64,000 nucleotides of DNA from Channa striata (Eukaryota > Chordata > Actinopteri > Anabantiformes > Channidae), in contig CM065184.1 in assembly GCA_033026295.1 (NCBI GenBank), positions 9,427,501 through 9,491,500 of the forward strand, in the 5' to 3' direction. Position 1 is the stretch's first letter; every line of letters begins with the position of its first letter. Position numbers and translations under genes: made by a program. The notes below the pieces were generated by a model, which was not told the DNA's origin, searched no databases, and was given only the letters and a program-made list of their open reading frames with translations. Of this stretch, positions 25,593 through 37,700 are shown one piece after another.

Positions 25593-28500
25593 AACATTTG
25601 TCCCAGTATAGTAAATTTTAGGAACGCATCTTGATTATTAAAAAAAGAATCTGCAGATGTGGCAAACTGGAAGTTATCTCAGCCATCACCTACAGCAGCA
25701 TATGGGGAAGGCAGCTCAGCTGATTGATCCTTATGCAATTTAATGTCACATTATTTCAATTTTAGACTCATCATCACAGCATCCAATTATCGGCCCATCC
25801 ATCATCAACAATCACCTCTGCTGACGAATGACAGAAAGTGTAAAGAACGTGGGGTTTGGGCTGCATTCCATTATTTGAGCTCAGCGCTTCCACATACACT
25901 GGGATCTCTGTCATTGTTTGCCATCCATTAGAGTTTTCCCACACTCATTATATCCTGTAGTTTCCTTCTTTTCCTATTGATGTTTTACCCACCTCCTCCT
26001 CTTTCTGCTCAATGCCGTCCTGGGTCTGCGGTTCGGTGTTTTGACGTTTCGCTCCCGCTGAGAGATTAATTAGCCGTCTACTTCTGAGATTGGTGTTGGG
26101 GCCTCACGGTATCCTTCAGTTTGTCTTGTCATCTCCCTCTTTCTCACGCTCACACACTTTTCATTTCCCCCTTTTTGATTTTGCACCCTGTCTCATTTGT
26201 GTCCTTCCAGTTTCCATCTGGTATTCTCACGAGATGCTGTGTCAATAATGACCGTCATTTGAGCTAAAATCTAATTGGTTCTGACTTTGCATTTAGAGGG
26301 AAAACTAAATTTGATGGATGTCTACATGATGCACTTGAGGCAGGTTGTGTTATTGAACAGTTTATCTATTTTAAAGTCATGAGTTTGACTGCAAGGCTTA
26401 CATGCTGTATGTGCAAAAGATGTAAACCATCACTTAAGACAAAGGCTTAAATCTTTCTTGATATAATTATCAAGGTCACTTCTAAAGGACAAGACCCAAA
26501 AGGACCCAAAAGATTTGCATGTTTGTCTGAAATGCATCATCTCATATTTGTGTCACATGAACAACGAAAAGGGCGAAAAATTTATAAATTAGTTAAATCA
26601 GGTCGTTTCTTTTTTTTGCTTTCTTCCTCCGATGGAACGCCTTGTAGATGTCAGACTTACGTTAGCACTAAGCGCACAAAAATAAAGGCTTTACACAATT
26701 TTATGCTCCTGGAAAAAACTAAGCTGCAGCATTTCCCTGCTCCGTCTCCATAACTAACAGCACTCTATTTTAAACTTTCATGTGATTCTAGAGTGAGTCT
26801 AAAGCAGAGTAAATGCTGTGGGAGGAGGTCTTGTCAGGCTATGTTAAAAAAGAGCTATGGTAAGACAGAAGTGAACCATACACTCCACCGTTTCAGCTAA
26901 GTTGTGTATTTTACACTATATGCAGTTAACACCTCTTGTAGATGTTTTTAGAATGTGCTCCAGCATTACGGGATAACCTCTTAAATCCAGCACAAATTCC
27001 AGTGAGATGCCGGCATTTACACACAACCACTAGCTGAAGCCTGTGAGTAAAATAAAAGCTACAGATCTGTTGTTCTCCTATAAAACAACAGGCTCTCCAA
27101 CAAACCTGCAGCATTTGACAAAACAGCATATGCTTATGCATTTTTCTAAGCTTCAGTGAGATGAAAATGGTTAAAATATTGATGTTGTTTGACATTTAGT
27201 TCGTCATCATTTCATATTACAGACTGCAGTTAAAACTCTCTTATGACATAAATCCTAAAGTTTAAGGTCAGAGACATGAAACCGTGCAGTGAAAGTGTAT
27301 CACGATGTCTTGTGATGGACTTACTGCTACAACTAGCACATTACAGAGTCATCTACTGTGGGACGCTGGCAGATGTTCCGAACTAAAGCAGCATTTTATA
27401 TTCTCTCCTGTGTTGCACTTGTTTTAAAACGACTTGAATTAAACTTTAATGGGATTCGTTAGGAAGATCCCCACTGTGCAAACCTCTAGGAGGAATAATG
27501 AAATACAAAAGGGAATGGTTGTTAAAGGTCTCACATGAAATCAATAAAACACTTCTGCTTTTGACATGAGAGAGCGAGGACCTAGCCTGAAGGACAAGGA
27601 CGTGTGTTGACACGCACAACAATCCACAAGATGTTAGATTCACTGACTTTCAGCTTCATTTTATCTGTGACTTTAGCTGTTACTGTTCCCATGGCACGGC
27701 ACAAACGCTTTCTTGAGGAGAAAATGTGGAGCCACTTCAGCGGCTGTGTAATCTAATGATTGCTCCCGTGGTGCACCTAATCTAAAGCTGAGCATGTGTG
27801 TGTGTGTTTGTGTGTGTTTGCTGGAATACATAGAACACTGCTGTGTACTGTAACTGTGCAGTATTTTGAACTTTTGATCACGTCCATTGATTTATTCTTT
27901 GCTTTTTTGTTTATTTTGAATCATTTATCGCACACAGTATCTTAGATTTTACCAGAAAACCTTTTAGTCAGATCATTAGGAGACACTGGTCAACAGTGAA
28001 TGATTTGTCTACATCATTTGTGTCGGACAATATGTTAATAATATTGTGAATATAATTAAAATATATAATGAACAACAACAATATAAATAAAAAGGACTTT
28101 GCAAACACTTGTGTGTGTATATCTAATGAGGAAGATACGGTAAAGGGATGTTCATCCATGTGTGATAAAAATCTAAATCATAACCCTTCATTTTCAATCT
28201 TTTCAAGCTGATCCCATTAGTGCAGAGTGCGATAAGTGTAGCTAAGCCCCAGTGTGATTGCAGGGACTGGGGCTTTGGCAACAATAATTAGAGATGATTA
28301 CTGTGTAGTCAAACAGGCGACATCCTCTCATCCTTTACTTCAAGTTAGGAGACCACAGCTCGCTTCTTTTGTTTAATCTCTCTCTCTAACACAATAAGCT
28401 AAATCTTCACTAAGATTACTTTCCTGTCCAATTTTCTTTCCCTAAAGATTATGGGCTGAAAATGTGTTTGTTGGTAGTTGCTTTGTTTTTGTGTTGGGTT

Positions 28501-31500
28501 TGAGAAAGATGGCAAAAGAAATACTACATTGTCCTTTTTTTGTTTCTTTTCTAAAACTGTTCTTGGCCACTGTTCTATTCTGCCCATATTTCCTCCTCGT
28601 TTCTGTTCTTCATTCTCACCAGAATATCCTGACTTTATGCTTAGCACAGGAAATTTACAAGGCCCGCTTTTCTTTCTTTTCTCCATCATCAAATTTTAAA
28701 CAAGTATACTAACGTCTCCCAGCTCAGTCTCTGTTTTCCCCTGTTGAAGACAAAGCAAACAAACAATATAAAGGCAATAAATCAGTAGTTATAAAGTTCT
28801 ATAAATTATATACTGAATGGTATATACAGTACATGGTTTACAGCTTAGAGGGAGATTGAAATTCATTATTAATGATTATTATTTTCAACCTGTGACTGTA
28901 TATGTCATTGATTAGTCTTTTTGGCATAGGGGTGTCACCCGGATGTGAATATGTTATATATAAATACATCATGGATAGTGTGCACAAACAAAACATATCT
29001 TAACGTGTCTGCGAGAGGTCCAAACCTGGAGTTCACACACTCACTCAAAAGGATGAGTGAGAAGGCACAGAAGGACGGACTGACTGCTTGGAAATAGGGA
29101 GTGGACATCATTTAGAAAGTGAAGTAACCTGAATGACATTTTCATAACTATATCCAGAGAAACCGTTAAATGGTCCACTGATATAGTGTTCCAAAGATTT
29201 CTGATAAATGAGTCCCCTTCTATCAGAAAAGGGAGCAGAGAAATTCAGTGAGCATGCATTATCCAAAGGCCAGTGAGCACATTTAGTGAGTAAATGCCAC
29301 GTGTAAATGGCTCCACCATGTGCCCCGTACCTCTGTCATTCCGCTTTAGCTCTGAGGGGGGAAGAGCAAATGAGCTCTTATTTTCTTTCAGGCCAAAGGA
29401 AGTTGGCAGATTAGTCAGGTGCCTGCATAACTGACAACTTGGTGAAGTTGCCCCACAGATTGCCAGACAGCCAACAGCCCAGAACTGTGAGAGCTGGTGT
29501 TGCAGTAGCTTAAGTGGATGCTTAGCTGGTGACCACATGCCTGCAAACTGTGCCAGAAGCTACTGAGATTATTAGTCAGGTTAATAAGAATATTGCATTT
29601 ACATGCAGATTTACTGAACAAATCAAATATGTAATGCAACATATTGATGTGTTACTTCTGCTGGTTGACCTGTGAAAAGGAAAAAAAGCCATATAATCTG
29701 CAGTTGTGGAGAAAGAACCAGGGCTTTGTTTGTAGTTAAGCCTCAAACTTGTGGCTCAGTGCTACTGTACATTAGCTGCTCCTGGTATGACACACCTGAG
29801 CGCTTTGCTTTCAAACCAGGTCAAAGGTCACGTACTTCCAAATCTGACCTCTGATACTTCAAAATTCCTTTTTTAACAGAAAAAGTTTTAAACCAGAACC
29901 AAAGATCTGCAGAAAATTTGATGTTCTGATTTCATTTCATGTGGAAATGTCTCCGGTAACAAATGGCATTTAATGAATACATAACATAAGAGTTCTATCT
30001 TTCAGTTAACCATCAGACTGACATTTGTTGAACATTTGGCCCAGACTGAAATATGCATGAAATATGCACGTTAGCAGTGTCATTGTAAACACAACACAGC
30101 TAAGTGCAACGAAAGTGTTGGACAAAACAAATAAACAAATGCATTTTCAATTCATGTATCAGCTCAGTCAGTTACCAACATATCCTGGTGAGACACATTC
30201 AAGAATGTAAATTCTTTTCTGTACATCAAGGACACAACTATGTAAAAAGATTCATTTAAAATATCAGAAAATGTAGAATATGTCACATAATTGGTTTGAT
30301 ACTTGAGCTTTTTTCTGCCACTTTACAAAGAACGTAATAGGAAGGGCAAGTTCTTAGGAAAGTATGAGACAAGAAGATATTCTTTATCCATAGAGATGTG
30401 GACTGGCAGATCTCCAGCTCCGATAAACCACAGCCATTCCTCTCTGTATTTCACAGGCCAGTGACCAGCCACCACTTTCGTCTGTGAAAGCAGCTGCTAT
30501 CTGTTTCCTCACTCCACTCTTTCTCATCCACGGCCTCGTTCTCCATGTATATTAGTCCCCTCTCCTCTGCTCAGTGTTTCCCAGAGGAAAAGGAGGTGGG
30601 GAATAATGGGGGTGGGCGGGGGCTGTTGATGGCTAAAGGATGGAGGACTTCCACTTCAGGGAGGCTGCGGTTTAGCAGGAAAACGGAGGCATTGACTGAT
30701 GAGGGGTTTGTGTATTCTGTGGTTGTAGGAGTGAAGCGCCTCTCAGAATTTTGTGAAAAGAATTCAAACACAGAAACACAAAGTGTGGTTTTTCTACCTG
30801 CTGCTCGCACTTTGGTTGTTGCATTGTTTCTCCAGTGTTGATAGTTCATGCTTTACTCACCCTCAGGAGTCCAGGGGTATGCAGGGATTTTACCTTTATA
30901 TTTCACCTCTATATTTCACCATGCCAATATTTGGTGTCATTTTTTCAGCACAACTCCACCTGATCCGCAACCACGCGGGAAACGTTTTTCCTGCTTAGTT
31001 TGACATCAGCAGATTCGATGGGGTGGGGTGGGGTTCATTCATGTTCCAGCAAAACAAATAAAATTTTGAGAATATTCAAGACGACGACGTTAACCATTTA
31101 TCATAACTCTGGTTTTACTTGACTTATCGACACCAGTCAAACAGCACTTCACTTCCTGTGACTTCATCCTAAATACAGCATATGACATGATCATGGATTC
31201 CTGACGGCTAGTTAAAAAGTTGTTGACACCTGCGTTCTCTCTAATTTATTTCCCAGGCATTTTGCACGTACCAATCTCTGCGGGACCCACGGGGCAACAG
31301 ACCTGTAGGATGGCTGCAGAGGTGGATCGGGTGACTTCTCCAGGGATCTACAAATCAGGGATGTCCCAAATACTGATACCAGTATTGAAGGGTTGGGAGC
31401 CTCAGAACCTCCGGTCGTCAGGTGTGTGCTCATTCTACACTGTCAGAAACCTGAAATTTGTGACAGTTGGTAGAAACAATTGTGAACTGTCACGTCTTTG

Positions 31501-32910
31501 AAAGTCTTACTCTTCTCCTTCCTGCTGCTCAGTACAACAGGATCTGCTAGAGTCTCTCATCAGCTTAACTGTGCAGTGGGTTAGATGACGATACTGTCCA
31601 GCAACTCATAGCACTAGAATGTAAGGACTTGTATCTGCTCTCCTTTATCTTCGTTTTGCTAAACCCATACTCCTTATAAAACAAAAATTATCTATTAACT
31701 TAACATTTGTTCTGCAGCTAATAGCAGCATACCTCAACTAATATGAACATTTATAGGTCACATGGTCCAAACAAAGCTATTGTAATATATACAGCTTAAC
31801 ATACTCATTTTTTTTTTGAAAAAAATGATTTTTTCCTTCCTGCTATAAATGCTAAACACGACGCTTGGATATTACTGGAGAAAAGTAAAAATGCTCTGCT
31901 CAAAACAGATGCCAGATGTGATTGAAACGGATACAAATATTTCATCTACCTCCTCTCTGCCATTGAAGCAGGTCCTTTGGGAAACGTGTTACTCCTGTCT
32001 CTTTCATGTTGTCTCCCTTTTTTTTTGTCTGTCATTCATTCATACCCTTTAGTTCGGCCTGTTAGGGCCTCGTGACACGCTCCTTTCCCTTCAGCTCCTT
32101 CTTTCCATTTCCCCTCTCCGCCCTCTTGGAGCCTTCTTTGTAGCACTATTCTCTTTCATTTGCTCATATCTTTTCTCCCCTGTCTCTTCTCCTGTCTGTC
32201 AGTGTCAGACCTAGGGTCAGCCTTAAAGGGGAGGCTGTCCAGTTTCAGATTAAACTATCTCATTGAGGGGGTCTTGGGTTTGTAGGTTTGCAACTCTATA
32301 GTTCTTTTTAATATACTTTGTTTAATTTTTTTTCTTTTCAGAAAGCGGCTAAAAATTTTTTAAGGCAGCAGATTTACTGGAGTCGGGGGAACAAATTTAA
32401 AGAGCAGCAAAGCTCTACTGCTGTACTATCTTAGCCTCATTGTTTACATACTATTAAATTTATACCTCTTATTAGTATGATAAACTATAATGTGGCAAAT
32501 GATAAGTGATATTTGCAATGCCCCTGTGTCTTATTAGAACAGCAAGTGCAAGGCAAGAGAAAAGTGCAAAGATGACTATGTTTTTAAGACGTCATTAAGC
32601 TTTAGACGAAGTCACTTGTGGAATCACATCCAAACCCCAAACCCCATTTGTACCTGTGTAATTCGAAGGAGCTGCACCAGAGAACTTGCAAGTTACTGGG
32701 TTACATGTCTGTAGTCTTGACATTCACTGGATGCTTTTACTTTTACAATCATCTTTAAGGAGGATTTGTCTGAAGGTGTGCACTGTTATTCCTATTTTAA
32801 TGCTCCCTCTGCCTTTTAGTGAACATTTAGAAAGTGTACATGCCTGAAATCTGTTTTTCTGTGTAGTATTTGCATTTTGCCCCCCAACAGTTAGTACTTG
32901 TTCTGCAGTT
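25593..32910. other. Gene-poor flank, central part
   Basis: No supported gene or named repeat apart from a (TG)n at 27794 and a compact hairpin at 28244-28275. A phrase 'GGATGTCCCAAATACTGATACCAGTATTG' near 31360 resembles a fragment of a common fish repeat but is too short to annotate. Confidence 0.65.
27794..27819 (+). repeat. Imperfect (TG)n microsatellite
   Basis: TG repeats with two TTTG interruptions. Confidence 0.85.
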
Positions 32911-33034
32911 GTCTGTAGGTGTTACCGTCTGTCCTGTGATTGACTGGCAGTCTGTCCACACGAACCCCGCCTCTCCCCAGTGACAGCTGGGATAGACTCC
33001 GGCCCCCTTACAACCCTTAACAGGATGAATAGAT
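32911..33034 (-). repeat. Teleost interspersed repeat, 'CCATCCATCCATTATCT' family, minus orientation, short fragment
   Basis: The plus strand reads 'GTCCTGTGATTGACTGGCAGTCTGTCC', 'CCCCGCCTCTCCCCAGTGACAGCTGGGATAGACTCC' and 'CTTAACAGGATGAATAGATG', a well-preserved end of the same family as 25016-25330 in reverse orientation. It is less diverged than the other two copies. Confidence 0.75.
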
Positions 33035-33848
33035 GTTTTTAAAGCACTTAATGTTCTTGCAGCAGCTTATCTCTCTGACAAGCTCACAGTGTATGAACCA
33101 GGACACCAGATCCCCTGACACGAGTCTTTTAGTTGTTAAGTTTTTATGGTTCGAGCTATTGGAAAACCACTGAACGATCTGAAACAGAAAACCTTTCTGA
33201 TTAGAAAATTGTTAGGGAAACAGGGTAGATTTGTATCAAAAAGATCGAAAGATATAGAACATAATAAAAACATATCAAAGTGAAAGTTTTTTTTATTTTT
33301 ATCAGTAAGTAGGTTTTGTAGTGAGCCAAAACATCACATTTAGAGAAAGACTGAAGATTATTAAGCTATTAAACACTGAGATTTGGAACGCATTTGTGAC
33401 TCGGCCAGGTTGTATTTAATTTGTAATCTCCTAAACAATATAGCCATAAAGCATTGTACTTAAAAGCAAATGGAAACCACATTCTGTAACGCAATACTTT
33501 AATCTTTTTCGGGATAAACTCTAACCCACCGACTTAACCTTGCATCTGCGCAGCCAACATATGCATTAGACGCAGATCTTTCAGGTCATGGCTCTGTTCT
33601 GTTGCTTTTGTTTTATTTCGATTTTTAGCTTCACCTCAAACAGGGAAGTAGCCCTGCTGTGCCTAAAACACAAAGAGAGCATTAATCTACACACTTTCCT
33701 GACTAACTTCAGTCCAGATTAGAGCAGTTTATTTGCTGCACCGTTTCTCCCTCCTATCCTTTATTTCTGTGTTCCTGAAGTGGAGAGTGAGGAACATCAG
33801 CCACCTTGGGATCATCAGGGCAGGCTTCATTATGTAATTCCTGCACCG

Positions 33849-33895
33849 GTGTGTGTGTCTATGTGTGTGTGCGTCTGGGTGTGTATGTGTGTGGG
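33849..33895 (+). repeat. Imperfect (GT)n tract upstream of the MITE-like element
   Basis: GT-rich with CT, AT and GC interruptions. It ends about 48 bp before the left inverted repeat at 33943. Confidence 0.8.
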
Positions 33896-33942
33896 CTTGT
33901 CTTTATAGCTTTCTTTGGACAAATTTTATTTCAATACCATTG

Positions 33943-34088
33943 TTGTGAGGACATTTTATTTGGTCCACAAGACTCCAATAGCCTTCATGAGGCTCAAGAC
34001 TGGGTTTTAGAGTCAGGGTTAGACATTTATTTGTGATAGTTAGGTTTAGGGACTAGGGATTGTATAGTGTCAATGAGTGTCCTCACAA
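33943..34088. mobile_element. Short TIR element (MITE-like), 146 bp
   Basis: The ends are perfect 11-bp inverted repeats: TTGTGAGGACA at 33943-33953 and TGTCCTCACAA at 34078-34088. The interior contains 'TTTTAGAGTCAGGGTTAGACATTTATTTGTGATAGTTAGG', a pattern I recognise as a very common short element in teleost genomes that usually sits next to (TG)n. Here TG-rich tracts flank it on both sides. It has no coding capacity and is non-autonomous. The superfamily cannot be assigned from sight; no clear target-site duplication is visible. Confidence 0.65.
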
Positions 34089-34509
34089 GTATAAAAAGAC
34101 AAACGTGTGTGTTTGTGTGTGCGTACATGAACATTCATAATCACATGTGTTTAAATGGGTCTTTGGACATTACGTGTGCATGTGTTAAGTACCGTACTGT
34201 AAACACTGTATGTGTCTGTACGTGTAAGTGCGCAGGTGTGCCCTAGCAAATCTAATCCTCCAGAGAAAACTCTATGAAGGTCTGATTTATTTGTGGAGTA
34301 GATTCATCTTCTGGATGTCACATCTGCTTCTCTGCCTAGGGCACTGTGCACGCTCTGGATTTGTCGGCCTCGTGCTATGCCAGCCAAACAACTATGCATG
34401 TTCAGTGTGTAAAAAGAGAAAGTAAAATGTGATGTAATTGTGTGAATACAACTCAGCCTGGCATCGTTCAAAGCTTTCAAAATGGGTGACACTGAACCTG
34501 AGGCATTGA

Positions 34510-34760
34510 GACTTATTAAATACATTTGGTTGAAAAGTTTGCATCCCAATATTTTGCAATGTTAAAAAGAGTAAAACAAAGGTGAAAATGTAGGATAATA
34601 AAGGACAATATTTTACGCACACTCAGAAATGTTCCTTTATTAAACATTTAGTTAATTTTCTCAAAACTTTATTAAGGGAGATCCAAACGTTTGCACAGAC
34701 ATCATTTCTACAAATTTTACATTTTATTTAGTCATCAAACTTTTTGTAACGTGTGAGGTT
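34510..34760. repeat. Possible unclassified interspersed repeat with facing 'AAGTTTGCA' and 'CAAACGTTTGCA' motifs
   Basis: AAAAGTTTGCATCCC (34533-34547) and GATCCAAACGTTTGCACAGACATC (34681 on) are reminiscent of motifs near the ends and sub-terminal regions of Tc1-like or MITE families in fish. No clear inverted repeat frames the segment and no coding trace is seen, so this is only a suspicion. Confidence 0.25.
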
Positions 34761-37700
34761 CTATCTGAATGTGCATCATTATTACTGTTAGGTTTGGATA
34801 AAGGTGGCATCCTCCCACATATACATCTGTATATGAACAAGTCATAACCCCAGGAAAATAAAACATAATCCAAGTCCTTAAACTCTCAGGATCTTTGGAG
34901 TGTTAACAAATGATTTTCGAAAGTAAAGTTGTGGTTACACAAGACACATGTCTCTAATTCCTAATCAATAATGTTTTTCTTTTGAGTGTGTGTGGGGGAA
35001 TGCCTGCATGTATCTGTCATTTTGAGTGCTGTTGCTTGTTTGCGTGGGGGATCTTTTTTGACATATTTCTTGTGCTGTCAAAGCATATTGTGTGTGAATG
35101 ATTACCTGTCATCGCAAGCCTTGAGCTCTGCTTACTCCCAAACATGCTGCTGCTGTTGCTTTTCCATTGCTCTCCCACTCTTTCCTTCTAACCCCTGCCA
35201 GCACTCATTCTCTCCTTTTGTCTTTCCTCCCTCTCGGTTTCTCATTTTCCCCTTCGCTTTAAGTCTGTACTTCTTGCCAGAAAGGTGATATCAGGGTCTG
35301 GTTTTAGGTTTATATTATATTTGTTTTCTAATCTTTATTTTTCCCAAAGGCATTCAACCTTGAAACAACCTATGTGGGTCCTCCTGCCAGGCCTCTCAGA
35401 CATGAAACACTGGTTCCAGAAGTTGTACTCATGATGACGGGTCCCCTCGCAGTCCCCCTCTGCTTGGGACATTACAGTATATTATTGTATATTACAGTAT
35501 TTTAAAGCCTGCCACATTTTTTGTTTGTATGGGGCATTGGGGGAATTCTGTGCACTGTGGGACCATGATACTTTCTCACATTGCTTTTTGAATTGTTCAG
35601 TTTCATTTTATAGATTTTACTGTCTCCATTCATTCTCTCTTTTTTTTCTTTCCTATCCTCAGGATGATAATGTGTGGTTAGATGCATGTGGTGCACTGAA
35701 TTTGGGGTTTGCAGACAGTTTTTAATAAAGTGTAATTTATTTACTTTTCCACATCTCTTTAGGTATATTTTTTGGCTTGGGCATTGCTGTGCAAAGGTGC
35801 TGTTTAATGTTGCATCTGCATTATGAGAACAAATGGCCCCTACTTTGCTTGCTCACTCAGACATAAATATCTGGAGCTAATGGTAGACAGCACAGTGGTA
35901 TTGGTCTATTGATTGTGAAGACCACCCTTCGCCCCAGCTCTGTTCCTACAAATTCCTGCTTAATGGCTGATTTGACTAATAAAAAATCACAGTACTGTGT
36001 GTGCATGTGTGCCAATCTGTATTTTTTAACCACAGTCACATTAGTCTGACATTAGTAACAAAAACATGAACATGTCTGGAACTGTGTGGTGAAAAGCATA
36101 CCTGTGTGCGTGTATTGTTTGCTCGGTCAACCTCCTGTCCTGTGGTGTGATGCCTTTCTCTGACAACTGACTGTCTGCATCAGATTTTATGAATGACAGT
36201 GTCTCTGATGCTATGTGACATCCTATTATCATCTGCTGTGTAAAAAAATGTCATCGTCTGTGTTTAAAGGCTCAGATGAGAGCCCAAGATGATGGGAGCA
36301 AGACTGCCTTAAGGATCTGTAGGTCTGATATCATGCAAGCATGAAAGAATTGAAGTTCTTGTTAACCTGTGCAAACAGGTTTTTTTCATAGTATGAAAAG
36401 CTGTGGTGCAAATAATATAATTAATGAAGGCTTAACATAATTTACAGGCAAGCTAATGATAATATTTGTACTTGTTTTGCTTTGAGTGGCAACATAAACA
36501 GTTTTTATTACATTATAATCCAAAAGCTGACACACAGAATCCCTATTATCTGCTATATTGTATTAAATACTGTATAACAGCCCAAAGCTTTGTGTTGATA
36601 GTTGCTGCTATGGTGGTGTAAAACTATTATGTGTCTGATATCAGCCAATTGACTGAGACCTTCCAACTAATTGCACCTAAATGTTAGAAACAGAAGTTAT
36701 GTAACTGTCGAGCAAATTCCCCAAAATGCCAGCGGGCAGGTAGTGAGATACCTGAATCAGAATGACGTATCCACCTTCCATTAGGCTGGTTCATACACTC
36801 GTATGTCACTTGTACGAGCCAGTTTAAGGTTAGAAAGCTGCTCTTGTCATAAGAAATGAAGAAGAATCTCTGCAATGGGAACACATTGAATTTTTTGGGC
36901 TGAGCGCTTGGATAAATTGGATGTGCGTGTGTCCTGCACATTTGATTGGTGGTTTTTATGGTTGCACATACTTACAGCATTTACAGTGTAACTCTTAGCT
37001 CTAGGCTGTATTTACTGCACCATTAAAAGTGTTTTCACGTCCTTCCAAATACTGTACATATTGCATCTCTTGACAACCTTCTATATTTGGCCCGGCCTTT
37101 CTGTGCTGTAAGTTGTTACACTGCACTCAATAATATCTACTTTCTCGTCCCGTGTTGTGATTGACGCTGTGAGGTGAGCACCAACATACAGTCAACTAAA
37201 GCCTACTATCCTTCTCCTCAGTCTGGGTGGCCATGTGGCACTAAGCTGGTGGTTTGGTGACAGGGATGGGGTGAACTCCGGTGAAGCATCCCTGTTTGAT
37301 GATAACTCTGCCCTGTGGGAGGAAACAGCAGGATGCCTGAGACAGCTTGGCTCTGGCGCAGCTTCCTCTCAACAGGTACAGGCGAGTGGGGAGCTGAATG
37401 CTGATTATCAGCTGGGATGCTGTGGGAGGCTAGAAGTGACACAGGCAAATGCATGACACCAATAAACCCCTTAAGGAATTTGATGAATTGAACAAAGATT
37501 ATGTAATAAAGATGTCAATGTTGACCCTTTAAATATGTGTTCCATATCCTTTGGTGTCCACGCTTTAGAAAACAGTGGCACTTCTCAACAAGGATTTGAG
37601 TGTGATAGTGGGATGTGAAAAATGTCTCCCCTGCTTTGCCAATTTTATCCCATATGTGTGTATGCTTTATTGGTATGTTGTTATAATTCAGAGCATTCCC

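Noticed and set aside
31358..31390. Fragment resembling a 'GGATGTCCC-ATACTGATACC' fish DNA-transposon end
   Set aside because: Only about 30 bp match the remembered pattern and no second end was found.
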